From NCBI GenBank assembly GCA_947624675.1, contig CANQLI010000009.1:1-64000 (forward strand): a stretch of 64,000 bases of DNA, read 5' to 3'. Both the position numbers and the translations under genes were made by a program. The notes under the pieces are model-generated. The model was not told the origin of the DNA. It worked only from the letters and a program-made list of their open reading frames with translations, and made no database searches. Position 1 is the first letter of the stretch, and every line of letters starts with the position of its first letter. Of this stretch, positions 40,451 to 49,362 are shown one piece after another. The stretch is from an uncultured Clostridia bacterium (GTDB lineage: Bacteria > Bacillota > Clostridia > Oscillospirales > Ruminococcaceae).

Positions 40451-40476
40451 AAGTCCTAAAAAGCCTTTACTTTTGA

Positions 40477-40722
40477 TCATTCACCGAGATAAGACTTTAC
40501 CAATGCCTGCAAAAGTTCATCTCTATCTATGTGACGGATTAGACTTCTTGCATTGTTGTAAGTCGTTATGTAGGTCGGATCTTCGGAAAGAATATAACCT
40601 ACAATCTGGTTGATCGGATTGTAACCTTTTTCTTTAAGAGCTAAGTATATCGTCTGAAGATTGCGCTTGAGCTCAGTTTCTTTGTCATCCTTTACTTTAA
40701 AGGTCATCGTCTGGTCATACAT
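40477..40722 (-). CDS. ireB: IreB family regulatory protein (UPF0297)
   Basis: 81 residues, full length. Family sequence is clear: [47 protein letters not shown] and [16 protein letters not shown]-like ending. In Enterococcus the protein is a substrate of the Ser/Thr kinase IreK and restrains intrinsic cephalosporin resistance. The usual downstream partners (ruvX and a DUF1292 gene) are not here; a terminator and the phage follow instead. Confidence 0.95.
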   Translation of the reverse strand: MYDQTMTFKVKDDKETELKRNLQTIYLALKEKGYNPINQIVGYILSEDPTYITTYNNARSLIRHIDRDELLQALVKSYLGE

Positions 40723-40869
40723 AATCTAATCCTCCTTTATTACTATGTCGCAGATGCTCCCGCTTTTGGTAAAATATATAACTCTTGAAGTTATTATAAC
40801 TCATTTTAATTAAAATAACAAGTCCTTTTTATGCTTTTAAAAAATATTTTTGCGCTGATATGACGAATT

Positions 40870-42399
40870 TTATATATTTGTGTCTGAACCTGCGTGTTTG
40901 CGTCTGTGAATTATTTTTCCCGCAAGGCTGTTTACAAGCTTTATTCCGTAAGCTGATGCTATTATCAACATTGGTGTGAAGTTTACAAGATACCTCGACC
41001 TCGCCTCCCATATAAGGAAAAATAAAAATACTCCGAAAATAATTATCCTTATTAAAGTCACGGGATTTCTTGTGTTATCTTTAACTCCTCCTAAATATGA
41101 CACAAATATCATCACAAGCATAAGAAAATGATACGCTAAAGCATATAGGTAAAATATCGGACTCTTTGTAACAAAGCTTCTTAAGAAATTGTTGCTTCCG
41201 TGGTCGATATACTGCTTGATAAAATATGTTCCGTCGTCCCAAGTATAACCGATCTTCTTTGCTAAGTGTTTTATCATTCCGAAAACTCCGAAATCTGATA
41301 CCCTTTCTTCTATCTTATCAATATTTGCCTGCATTTTTTCTTCATAATTTCCCGAGTTTTCCGTATACCAGAAGTCTTTATCACAGTAGCCTCCGCGGTC
41401 ATGGAGTCCCATCATTATCCAGTGTGTAAGCGGAAACTCATATTTTTCTTTCTCGCTCTCATCGGCAATCTTAAAGGCGTTTATTACAGAGGAAATTACA
41501 AATACCGATACTACCGAGCTTAAAATTATCACCGCTATATCCAAAAGCCGCTTTTTAAAATTCTGCTTATCAGAACTGTAAAAAGAATACGCAATATACG
41601 CAACGGGAAGTATTATAACGCTACCTTTTATCCTGTATCCGATTATAGCCAGAAACGAACTGAGTACAAACAGAATAATTGACCTTATTGTTTTCTTATT
41701 TTGCGTTCCCTTTAAAAACAGCAGCACAGAACCCATAACAAACGGCATACTCATAGCGTCGGTGTAGTAATAAGGAGTATATGTGTAAAATACACAGAAT
41801 AATGCACCGAGTATAGCTGTGTAAAGGGGAGTGGTCTTGTCAGGAAAAATGCGCTTTGCAATAAAGTACATCATTATAAATGACAGATTAAGACCGAGTG
41901 TGTTTATAAGTATAGGAGCTATAAGCGGCATTGTGCCGAACAGAGAGTTTGTCACATAGTATATCAGCGACAATATTATCAAAAGTGCATGATTGTTAGG
42001 GTACCTCGCAAAATACACTTGATGTCTCTCGGGCAGCTCACTGCACAAAACGCTTTTATCCCAAGACACCGCAAAATTTCTCGCTGCGCTGTCTACATAC
42101 TTAAGGTCGTGGACAGATTCGCATTTAAGCATAAAGGCACAAAAAATCTGTATTATAAGTACCGACAGCGCTATAAGCCAGAAAATTCTGTTTATCGTTT
42201 TTTTCGACATAGTCTCGGTTCGCTTTTTCAAAAAGCCGTAAAACCAAACCGCCAGAACAGAAAATGCCGCTCCCGTTATAACTACCACTATAACTTCCCA
42301 TACGGCTATCTTTACAAATCCTCTTAAAATCGAAAGCAGTATAGCACAGAAAAATGCAAAAGCACCAAAGCCGTGAATGATTTTTGAAGCTTTTATCAT
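40870..42399 (-). CDS. Polytopic membrane glycosyltransferase-like protein (GT-C fold)
   Basis: 509 residues with some 11-12 predicted TM helices. The first extracytoplasmic loop carries VDSAARNFAVSWDK and a later YFARYPNNHALLIILSLIYY, resembling the acidic loop of GT39/ArnT-type enzymes that use polyprenyl-linked sugars. A long C-terminal loop (about 330-400) lies outside. Acceptor unknown; likely a cell-wall or lipid modification. It lies 58 bp after pheT on the same strand. Confidence 0.7.
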   Translation of the reverse strand: MIKASKIIHGFGAFAFFCAILLSILRGFVKIAVWEVIVVVITGAAFSVLAVWFYGFLKKRTETMSKKTINRIFWLIALSVLIIQIFCAFMLKCESVHDLKYVDSAARNFAVSWDKSVLCSELPERHQVYFARYPNNHALLIILSLIYYVTNSLFGTMPLIAPILINTLGLNLSFIMMYFIAKRIFPDKTTPLYTAILGALFCVFYTYTPYYYTDAMSMPFVMGSVLLFLKGTQNKKTIRSIILFVLSSFLAIIGYRIKGSVIILPVAYIAYSFYSSDKQNFKKRLLDIAVIILSSVVSVFVISSVINAFKIADESEKEKYEFPLTHWIMMGLHDRGGYCDKDFWYTENSGNYEEKMQANIDKIEERVSDFGVFGMIKHLAKKIGYTWDDGTYFIKQYIDHGSNNFLRSFVTKSPIFYLYALAYHFLMLVMIFVSYLGGVKDNTRNPVTLIRIIIFGVFLFFLIWEARSRYLVNFTPMLIIASAYGIKLVNSLAGKIIHRRKHAGSDTNI

Positions 42400-42457
42400 T
42401 TGTAAGTCACTTCCTTAGTTTAAGAACTTAAGACGAATAATATATTTGTAAAGCTTT

Positions 42458-44863
42458 TTATCCTCTCAGCTCTGCGCCAAGCTCAGACAGAGCTTTTATT
42501 ACTTTTTTCATAGCGCTGTCTGCCTGCTCGTCGGTGAGGGTCTCATTGTGCGAACGCATTGATATTGAGTAGGATATACTCTTTTTTCCCGGTTCGATCT
42601 GTTCGCCCTGATACACATCAAACAGCTTTACGCTTTCCAGATATTTTCCGGCGGCAGCTCTGATAGTGCTTTCAAGCTTAGCGGCAGGAATATCTTCATC
42701 GCAGACAAAGGATATATCTCTTGTGACATTCGGAAACTTAGGAAGAGGTTTATAAACCTTCTTTTCGTCGGATAGTACAAGAGTCTCGTCAATATTTACC
42801 TTTCCGCAGTAGCATCTTGTCGAAACACCGTAATTTTCCAAAACATCAGGGTGCAGCTCTCCGAATATCGCAAGCTCACAGCCGTCCTTTACTATGACTG
42901 CACTTCTTCCCGGGTGGAATGCCACCGCTTCGTCAAAGCTTGTGCTTTCGCTTGCTCTTATTATCTCATAGCCGCTTATTCCCATACTGTCAAAAACCGT
43001 TTCGACAACTCCCTTAAGCACATAAAAATCAACGCTTCCGTCAGCATCGTACATTCCCATAACAAGTCTTGACACTTCATTTGGAAGCACATCGTCTGTT
43101 TTAAGATATTCGGTCGCTATTTCAAAAATGCTTGCTGACATATTTCTGTAGTTATAGTTTCTAGCCATAACCTCGCATATACTCGGCAAAGCCGTAGTTC
43201 TCATAACAGAAGTGTCCTCGCCGAGTGGGTTAGAGATAACTACCGGATCCCTGAGCTTACTGTCAGCGGATATATTAAGCTTGTCTAAGCTTTTAGGTGA
43301 TACAAAGGAATATGTTGCTGTTTCATAAAAGCCCTGAGAGACCATTGCTGACTTTATTTTTGCCTTGAATTTCTGCATAGGCGTTCTTTTTGCGTTTGCA
43401 ACTCCCGTTATTATAGTTGAAGGTATATTGTTGTATCCATATATCCTTGCTACCTCTTCAGCTATATCCGCCTTGCACTCAATATCTACCCTGTCATACG
43501 GAGCAATAGCCTTTCCGTCCTTTACCGTAAAATCAAGGCTTTCCAGGTATTTGATCATATCCTCCTTAGGAATGTCAGTTCCAAGAAAGCTGTTTATCCA
43601 GTCGGCATCAAACGGTGCGGAGCGCTCTTTATTATCTCCGTAGTCACAGTCTATAACAGTGTTTAATACCTCTCCGCAACCCAGCTGTTCTACAAGCTCA
43701 AATGCCCTTAGTATCGCAGGCATACAGTTTCTTGGATCAAGCCCCTTTTCAAAACGGGAAGAAGCGTCTGTTCTCATACCGAGTTTTTTGGCGTCGCGCC
43801 TTACGGTAGGCCCGTCAAAGCAAGCAGCCTCAAAAACTACCGTTTTTGTATCGTCCATTATTCCGCTGTATTCTCCGCCCATAACTCCAGCAACGGCAAC
43901 AGGCTTTTTCTCATCTGCGATAACGAGCATATCGCTAGTGAGTTCTCTTTCAACTCCGTCAAGGGTCATTATCTTTTCACCGTCAACGGCATTTCTTACG
44001 ATTATCTTTCCGCCGTCAACATATCTTAGATCAAACGCGTGCATAGGGTGACCGTACTCAAGCATTACATAGTTTGTAATATCGACAAAGTTGTTTATCG
44101 GTCTTACTCCGCTCGCCCGAAGTCTTTCTCTCATCCATCTTGGAGAAGGACCTATTTTTACATTCTTTACGATTCCTCCGATGTATCTTGAGCATAGCTC
44201 CTTGTTTTTTACCTCTACGCTTAAGTAGTCGTTTATGTTTCCTTCAACACCTGTATATTTCGGCTCTTTAAGCTTGCTCTCACGGCCAAAGGTAGCGTGA
44301 GCTTCTCTTACAAGTCCTCTTACCGACATACAGTCAGGTCTGTTTGAGGTTATTTCAAACTCAACCGAAGTGTCGTTTAAGCCTATCGCTTCTTTTATGT
44401 CTTTTCCGAGAGTAAGGTCGCAGTCGTCGCCCAGAAGAAAAATTCCGTCCTCTATCGCATAAGGAAAATCGTGTGTAGTTAATCCGAGTTCTCCTAGAGA
44501 ACAGAGCATACCGTTGCTTTCTTTTCCCCTGAGCTTACCCTTCTTTATCTTTACTCCTCCCGGAAGTGTCGAACCGTCAAGTGCAACAGGAACATAGTCG
44601 CCAGCCTTGACATTAGGCGCTCCGGTAACTATCTGTAAAGGCTCGCTTTCTCCGACATCGACCATACATACAACAAGGTGGTCTGAGTCCTCGTGGGGGA
44701 CTACCGACAAAAGCTTTCCGACAACGACCTTTGATATTTCCTCGCCCTCGGTCTCGTATCTCTCAACCTTAGAACCTGTCATTGTAAGGTCGTAACAGAA
44801 TTTCTTTATGTCAATATCAGATACATCTATATAATCATTAAGCCACTTCATTGATAAATCCAT
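42458..44863 (-). CDS. pheT: Phenylalanyl-tRNA synthetase beta subunit
   Basis: 801 residues, normal length. tRNA-binding EMAP-like domain at the N-terminus (VVVGKLLSVVPHEDSDHLVVCMVDVG), B3/B4 with PVAVAGVMGGEYSGI and EITSNRPDCMSVRG, B5 and a C-terminal anticodon-binding (FDX-ACB) domain with PKFPNVTRDISFV. Downstream partner of pheS, 17 bp apart, controlled by the T-box at 45939-46200. Confidence 0.98.
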   Translation of the reverse strand: MDLSMKWLNDYIDVSDIDIKKFCYDLTMTGSKVERYETEGEEISKVVVGKLLSVVPHEDSDHLVVCMVDVGESEPLQIVTGAPNVKAGDYVPVALDGSTLPGGVKIKKGKLRGKESNGMLCSLGELGLTTHDFPYAIEDGIFLLGDDCDLTLGKDIKEAIGLNDTSVEFEITSNRPDCMSVRGLVREAHATFGRESKLKEPKYTGVEGNINDYLSVEVKNKELCSRYIGGIVKNVKIGPSPRWMRERLRASGVRPINNFVDITNYVMLEYGHPMHAFDLRYVDGGKIIVRNAVDGEKIMTLDGVERELTSDMLVIADEKKPVAVAGVMGGEYSGIMDDTKTVVFEAACFDGPTVRRDAKKLGMRTDASSRFEKGLDPRNCMPAILRAFELVEQLGCGEVLNTVIDCDYGDNKERSAPFDADWINSFLGTDIPKEDMIKYLESLDFTVKDGKAIAPYDRVDIECKADIAEEVARIYGYNNIPSTIITGVANAKRTPMQKFKAKIKSAMVSQGFYETATYSFVSPKSLDKLNISADSKLRDPVVISNPLGEDTSVMRTTALPSICEVMARNYNYRNMSASIFEIATEYLKTDDVLPNEVSRLVMGMYDADGSVDFYVLKGVVETVFDSMGISGYEIIRASESTSFDEAVAFHPGRSAVIVKDGCELAIFGELHPDVLENYGVSTRCYCGKVNIDETLVLSDEKKVYKPLPKFPNVTRDISFVCDEDIPAAKLESTIRAAAGKYLESVKLFDVYQGEQIEPGKKSISYSISMRSHNETLTDEQADSAMKKVIKALSELGAELRG

Positions 44864-44880
44864 TTTAACTGCCTCCTTAA

Positions 44881-45900
44881 TTAAAACTGTTTTAAGAATC
44901 TGAGATCGTTATCGTATAAAAGTCTCAGGTCGTTTATGTTAAATCTTCCCATCGTAAGTCTTTCAAGTCCTAGTCCGAAAGCAAAGCCCGAGTATACCTC
45001 CGGGTCGATCCCACAGCCCTCTAAGACCTTTGGATGTACCATTCCTGCGCCGAGAAGCTCAACAAAGCCTTCCTGCTTACACATACTGCATCCCTTTCCT
45101 CCGCAGTTAAAGCACATTATGTCAACCTCGGCAGAAGGTTCTGTATACGGAAAATGGTGCGGGCGAAGTCTTATCTTACAGTCCTCTCCGTACAGCCGTT
45201 TCATAAGCATATCAAGCGTTCCCACAAGGTCGCTCATAGTGACGCCCTTGTCTATAACAAGACCTTCTATCTGGTGAAAAATAGGGGTGTGGGTAGCGTC
45301 CGCCGTGTCAGAGCGGTAAACTCTTCCGGGGGAGATGATCCTTATCGGCGGCTTGGTCTTTTCCATAGTTCTTATCTGAACCGAAGATGTCTGTGTTCTC
45401 AAAACAGTATTTTCGTCAATATAAAATGTGTCCTGAGTATCCCTCGCAGGGTGATCCTTTGGCATATTAAGCGCCTCAAAACAGTAGTGGTCTGTTTCTA
45501 CTTCAGGTCCTTCTACAATGTCAAATCCCATTCCCATAAACACTTCTTCAATTTCGCTCATAACAATATTGAGCGGATGAAGCTGTCCTTGTTTTACCTT
45601 CTTTCCTGGGAGCGTGACATCAAGCCTCTCATTTTTTAAGCTTTGCTCTCTCATTTTTGCCTTGATCTTAGTCTGTGCATTTGAAAGAGATTCTTCAATC
45701 TCTGCTCTGACTTTATTTGCAAGCTGACCCATCTTTGGGCGTTCCTCGGCTGAAAGCTTTCCCATCTGCTTTAAAATAGCTGTGATCTCACCCTTCTTTC
45801 CGAGATATTTTACCCTTATCTCCTCAAGTATCTTTGAATCCTCGGCTTCGTTCAAAGCGTTTATCGCGCTTTGTCTGATTTTTTCAAGTGCTTCCTTCAT
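44881..45900 (-). CDS. pheS: Phenylalanyl-tRNA synthetase alpha subunit
   Basis: 339 residues. Coiled-coil N-terminus, then class II catalytic core: DHPARDTQDTFYID, VLRTQTSSVQIR, PGRVYRSDTADATHTPIFHQIEGLVID and GFAFGLGLERLTMGRFNINDLR. Charges tRNA-Phe together with PheT. Confidence 0.98.
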   Translation of the reverse strand: MKEALEKIRQSAINALNEAEDSKILEEIRVKYLGKKGEITAILKQMGKLSAEERPKMGQLANKVRAEIEESLSNAQTKIKAKMREQSLKNERLDVTLPGKKVKQGQLHPLNIVMSEIEEVFMGMGFDIVEGPEVETDHYCFEALNMPKDHPARDTQDTFYIDENTVLRTQTSSVQIRTMEKTKPPIRIISPGRVYRSDTADATHTPIFHQIEGLVIDKGVTMSDLVGTLDMLMKRLYGEDCKIRLRPHHFPYTEPSAEVDIMCFNCGGKGCSMCKQEGFVELLGAGMVHPKVLEGCGIDPEVYSGFAFGLGLERLTMGRFNINDLRLLYDNDLRFLKQF

Positions 45901-45938
45901 TAAAACCTTCCTCTCTTGAATTATAATTGTTTACAAAA

Positions 45939-46200
45939 TAAAAAGTCCTGCCCCAATAAGGACAAGACATAATCTTGTTTAACCACCCTAAAGTAAAAGA
46001 GCCAACACTCCCTAAGACATATAACGGAGTCTTAAAACAAAACCGTCTTTACTTACAATTTATGCACAGTGTTATCCTTTACATAAGCTTCGGCAAAGCC
46101 GCTCGTGAGTGAACTTCAGCAATACACAGCCTAAAAAGCTTTCACCATTTGCTTTTTTCTCTAAAAGACCTTTAAGAACTGCCTACTCTCTCAGTCATAG
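45939..46200 (-). ncRNA. T-box leader of pheST
   Basis: The minus strand shows T-box features: a long stem I with GACTGAGAGAGTAGGCAG, a specifier region GAAGTTCACTC containing the Phe codon TTC, the T-box AGGGTGGTTAAACA near 45977-45990 and a terminator GTCCT...AGGAC followed by TTTTT at about 45939-45966. Uncharged tRNA-Phe would favour antitermination. Confidence 0.92.
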
Positions 46201-46210
46201 CGTTTAAAAA

Positions 46211-46240
46211 AGTATAACACATCTTTCTAAATTTTGTCAA
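46211..46240 (-). promoter_or_regulatory. Promoter of the pheST operon
   Basis: Minus strand TTGACA (46235-46240), 18-bp spacer, TATACT (46211-46216), just upstream of the T-box leader. Confidence 0.85.
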
Positions 46241-46410
46241 GAGTTTTTTGAAATTTTAGAGTGACTTAATCGTTGTAAATAGGTGTGACCCAATTTTGAT
46301 AAAAATAAAATCAAAGATAGGCATAATGTTTTGAAATGCTCTTGAATGGAGCATCGAAGAATATGTAAGCGGTGTTGGGTGTTTTTGAATTTTACACAGA
46401 AGATAAAAAT

Positions 46411-46472
46411 GACTGCAAGTCTATCTTTTTAGATGACTTGCAGTCTTATTTTGGGATGATTTTCACATCCCG
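46411..46472 (-). terminator. Two hairpin terminators after the spore-protein gene
   Basis: GACTGCAAGTC/GACTTGCAGTC (46411-46445) and GGGATG/CATCCC (about 46453-46471). On the minus strand both follow the SASP stop codon, the distal one ending in ATTTTT. The 46241-46410 stretch beyond it shows nothing I can identify. Confidence 0.75.
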
Positions 46473-46497
46473 TTTTTATTGTTTATTTAAGATTTAA

Positions 46498-46686
46498 CTA
46501 CTTAGCTGAACCTGTTTTGTAAGCGTCGATCATCTTCTTAACCATCTGACCGCCTACAGAACCTGCCTCACGAGAAGTAAGGTCGCCGTTATATCCCTGC
46601 TTAAGGTTTACACCTACTTCATTGGCAGCCTCCATCTTGAACTTTTCAAGAGTCTGTCTGCCCTGCTCAGTTGTGATTCCCTTCAT
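46498..46686 (-). CDS. sspA: Alpha/beta-type small acid-soluble spore protein
   Basis: 62 residues from ATG 46684-46686 (MKGITTEQGRQ), AAAAAGGAGTG ahead. Contains the family signature EAANEVGVNLKQGYNGDLTSREAG followed by SVGGQMVKKMI. Such proteins coat spore DNA. This is the clearest evidence in the window that the organism forms endospores. The gene symbol is a family label. Confidence 0.93.
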   Translation of the reverse strand: MKGITTEQGRQTLEKFKMEAANEVGVNLKQGYNGDLTSREAGSVGGQMVKKMIDAYKTGSAK

Positions 46687-46875
46687 CGTTTTCACTCCTT
46701 TTTCGTTTATTTCGGGTTGCAAAAATATTATGTGAAACGATGATTTTTTTATTAGCGGTAATTTTTATTAAAGATTATTTGCAATTTTTTTGTCAAGCTA
46801 CTTGATAAAAGCTTGATTATTTCAAAATAACATTTTTTGTACTAATAATCGCGATATTATGACATAAAATGTTGA

Positions 46876-47016
46876 CAAATTCGTGAAAAACTGGAAAATG
46901 ATGAACCGATAATATGTGTTACTACTCAGCTTATAGAGGCAGGAGTGGATATATCTTTTGGTTGTGTTATTCGTTCTATTGCCGGTATGGATAATGCAGC
47001 TCAAGCGGCGGTTTAA
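46876..47016 (+). pseudogene. cas3: Cas3 helicase fragment
   Basis: The plus strand reads IREKLENDEPIICVTTQLIEAGVDISF and then GCVIRSIAGMDNAAQAAV before two stops at 47014-47019. This is the conserved motif V-VI region of Cas3 (usually ...STQLIEAGVDISF..VIR..AGLDSIAQAAGRCNRNG). Only ~45 codons remain, with a stop just upstream, so it is a degraded scrap. The following 47020-47164 stretch reads as KRIKVSFDTFDESKSYIEWM and may be further debris. No CRISPR array or other cas gene is present. Confidence 0.8.
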
Positions 47017-47177
47017 TAATCTCGCCTCTAAACGCATTAAGGTTTCTTTTGATACTTTTGATGAATCAAAATCTTACATAGAATGGATGGTAAAAGACAG
47101 GAAGAAAAATTCTGATAAATATAAACATGTCATCCTCCGCATAGAAGTAAAAGACAGAATGTAACTGTCTTCTTGTG

Positions 47178-47360
47178 TTATGGCTTCCAACTGTAACCGC
47201 ACTTGCCGCAGCGATTAACGGTTTTGTTACTGCCTAAAAATCCAGTAACAATACTAAAACCTCTTTGTCCTGTGGTTATTGCAGTAGAACCGCAATGTGG
47301 ACAAGAAACTGCTTTATCTGAAATTTGTTTGTTACACTCAGGACAACTTATTAATGCCAT
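47178..47360 (-). CDS. Zinc-ribbon protein
   Basis: 60 residues. Two CxxC pairs at the N-terminus (SCPECNKQISDKAVSCPHCG) and a third near the C-terminus (RCGKCGYSWKP), so one or two zinc ribbons. AGGAGAG ahead of ATG 47358-47360. Small proteins of this type are common in mobile regions; function unknown. Confidence 0.8.
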   Translation of the reverse strand: MALISCPECNKQISDKAVSCPHCGSTAITTGQRGFSIVTGFLGSNKTVNRCGKCGYSWKP

Positions 47361-47472
47361 AATATTCTCTCCTTTATCATAATTTATTTTTTAATATATC
47401 ACATAAATAAATGTCAAGCGTCCGCTTTTAAAGGCTTAGGTAAAAGTGCAAAATTAACAGACAAAGATACTT

Positions 47473-47601
47473 TTATATCTTTTTAATGGATTCTTCCCAA
47501 ACATTAGCAAAACAATTACCGACAATTAGCTCGGCTTGGCCTTCCGGTACAACGATAATTTCAAAAGCATCTGGAGTTATGAAGATAGCTCCTGTTATTT
47601 T
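47473..47601 (-). pseudogene. Short gene remnant
   Basis: The minus strand is open for 42 codons between a TAA at 47602-47604 and a TAA at 47473-47475, reading TGAIFITPDAFEIIVVPEGQ and AELIVGNCFANVWEESIKKI. It looks like a real protein end but has no start and matches no family I can name. The surrounding 47361-47700 gap otherwise holds only the cyclophilin promoter. Confidence 0.4.
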
Positions 47602-47640
47602 TTATTTAATGTATTTATGTGGTAAAAAATCAAATTCCGA

Positions 47641-47669
47641 TTGATTTTTAATTGGAGTTATTGTATAAT
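47641..47669 (+). promoter_or_regulatory. Promoter of the cyclophilin gene
   Basis: TTGATT, 17-bp spacer, TATAAT (47664-47669), 41 bp before the gene start. Confidence 0.7.
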
Positions 47670-47710
47670 CATTAAAGGAAAAAATAACAATTAGGTTAGG
47701 AGTAAATGTT

Positions 47711-48184
47711 ATGGTTGTAATTGAAATGGAAAACGGTAAAGAAATAACCCTTGAGCTTTATCCTGAAACAGCACCGATAACTGTAAGGAATTTTTTAAAG
47801 CTTGTCGGAGAGGGATTTTATGACGGTCTTATTTTTCACAGAGTGATCCCGGGTTTTATGATACAAGGCGGCGATCCCGAAGGTACAGGAATGGGCGGAG
47901 CTAAGGAAAAGATCAAGGGAGAGTTTCTGTCGAATGGTTTTAAAAATGACTTGAAGCATACAAGAGGAGTTATTTCAATGGCGAGAAGTGCTATGCCTGA
48001 TTCTGCATCAAGTCAGTTTTTTATTATGCATAAGGACGCCCCTCACCTTGACGGAAACTATTCGGCATTTGGAAAGGTAGTTGACGGAATGGATACAGTT
48101 GATGAGATCGCATCGGTAGAATGTGATTTTCGTGACAAACCACTAGAGGTTCAGCGGATGAAGAGAGTCTATATTAAAGATTAG
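47711..48184 (+). CDS. ppiB: Peptidyl-prolyl cis-trans isomerase, cyclophilin type
   Basis: 157 residues, no signal peptide. Cyclophilin core: FHRVIPGFMIQGGDPEGTGMGG, RGVISMARSAMPDSASSQFFIM (active-site region SxxxSQFF) and HLDGNYSAFGKVVDGMD. Cytoplasmic protein-folding helper. Stop overlaps the region of the next gene's ribosome binding site. Confidence 0.95.
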   Translation: MVVIEMENGKEITLELYPETAPITVRNFLKLVGEGFYDGLIFHRVIPGFMIQGGDPEGTGMGGAKEKIKGEFLSNGFKNDLKHTRGVISMARSAMPDSASSQFFIMHKDAPHLDGNYSAFGKVVDGMDTVDEIASVECDFRDKPLEVQRMKRVYIKD

Positions 48185-48201
48185 TGTCAAGGACGGATAA
48201 T

Positions 48202-49362
48202 ATGTTACTTAAGAATGCAAAGATCTATACTATGAACTCGGATATGCAGATAATAGATAACGGGTGCATAGAGATAAGCGATGGAAAAATTGTTTCGGTG
48301 TATCAGGGCGATTCAAAAGACGGGATCGACCTTAAAGGAGCCGGTGTGTATCCGGGTTTTATAGATACACATACTCATCTCGGGCTCTTTACAAGCGGCG
48401 TTGGTGTTGAGGGAGAGGATTTTAACGAGGATTCTGACCCGGTCACGCCGCAGATGAATACAATAGATGGTATATATCCATTTGACAAATCTTTTTCTGA
48501 TGCCGTTTCAGCAGGTGTCACAACTGCGGTGGTTTCTCCGGGAAGCACTAACCCTATCGCCGGAACAATTAGTGCTGTTAAGACAAGCGGCGCAAGGATA
48601 GAGGATATGCTTATCAGAAATGTCGGAATGAAGTTTTCGTTAGGTGAAAACCCAAAGATGACATATCTGGATAAGGATACATCACCGGTTACAAGAATGG
48701 CTATCGCTTCGCTTATAAGAGAAGCGCTTAACAAGGCTAAGAGATATATGCAGCAAAAAGAAAACGCAAAAAGTATGGATGAGGAGCCTGACTATGACGC
48801 AAAGTGTGAGGCTCTGATTCCGCTTTTAAAAGGAGATATAAAGGCTCATTTTCATTGTCACAGAGCAGATGATATTTTTACCGCACTTAGATTGTCAAGG
48901 GAGTTTGGGCTTAGATGTGTGTTGATCCACTGCACAGAGGGCTATCTTATAGCGGACAAGCTTAAACAGGAAAATGCAGAGTGCATAGTCGGTCCGATAC
49001 TGTGCGATCGTTCAAAGCCTGAGCTTGCCAATCTCAGTGAAAGCAACGCAGGAGTGTTAAGTGGTTTCGGAATCAAGACTTCTATATGCAGTGATCACAG
49101 TGAAACGCCTATTCAGTATCTTCCTATAAGCGTAGGGGTCGCAATAAAAAACGGAATGAGCTTTTTAGACGGTCTTAAGGGCGTTACATCAGTAGCTGCG
49201 GAAATATCCGGGATTTCTGATAGGGTAGGAACTATTGAAAAGGGAAAGGACGCAGATCTGGTCGTGTTTAAGGATAATCCGTTTGATATAATGTCAAGTC
49301 CGGAAATCGTTGTTATTGACGGGAGAATAGTGTATGAGAGAAATAAAAGCTTTAGAAATTGA
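48202..49362 (+). CDS. Amidohydrolase-superfamily metal-dependent hydrolase
   Basis: 386 residues from ATG 48202 (MLLKNAKIYTMNSD), AAGGACGG ahead. Metal motif GFIDTHTHLGLF, later IKAHFHCHRADDI, VLIHCTEGYLI and ICSDHSETPIQYLP, ending in the typical KGKDADLVVFKDNPFD. Resembles imidazolonepropionase-like and other cyclic-amide hydrolases; substrate unknown. Its end overlaps the fumarase alpha start by 29 bp. Confidence 0.88.
   Translation: MLLKNAKIYTMNSDMQIIDNGCIEISDGKIVSVYQGDSKDGIDLKGAGVYPGFIDTHTHLGLFTSGVGVEGEDFNEDSDPVTPQMNTIDGIYPFDKSFSDAVSAGVTTAVVSPGSTNPIAGTISAVKTSGARIEDMLIRNVGMKFSLGENPKMTYLDKDTSPVTRMAIASLIREALNKAKRYMQQKENAKSMDEEPDYDAKCEALIPLLKGDIKAHFHCHRADDIFTALRLSREFGLRCVLIHCTEGYLIADKLKQENAECIVGPILCDRSKPELANLSESNAGVLSGFGIKTSICSDHSETPIQYLPISVGVAIKNGMSFLDGLKGVTSVAAEISGISDRVGTIEKGKDADLVVFKDNPFDIMSSPEIVVIDGRIVYERNKSFRN

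Noticed and set aside
45034-45639. 201-codon plus-strand ORF opposite pheS
   Set aside because: Antisense shadow of the conserved pheS coding sequence.
46958-47164. 68-residue ORF starting at a TTG as a gene
   Set aside because: Its first part is the wrong frame of the Cas3 scrap; it has no ribosome binding site. The later part may be debris of another gene.
46241-47700. CRISPR array near the Cas3 remnant
   Set aside because: No regularly spaced repeats were seen in this stretch or elsewhere in the window.
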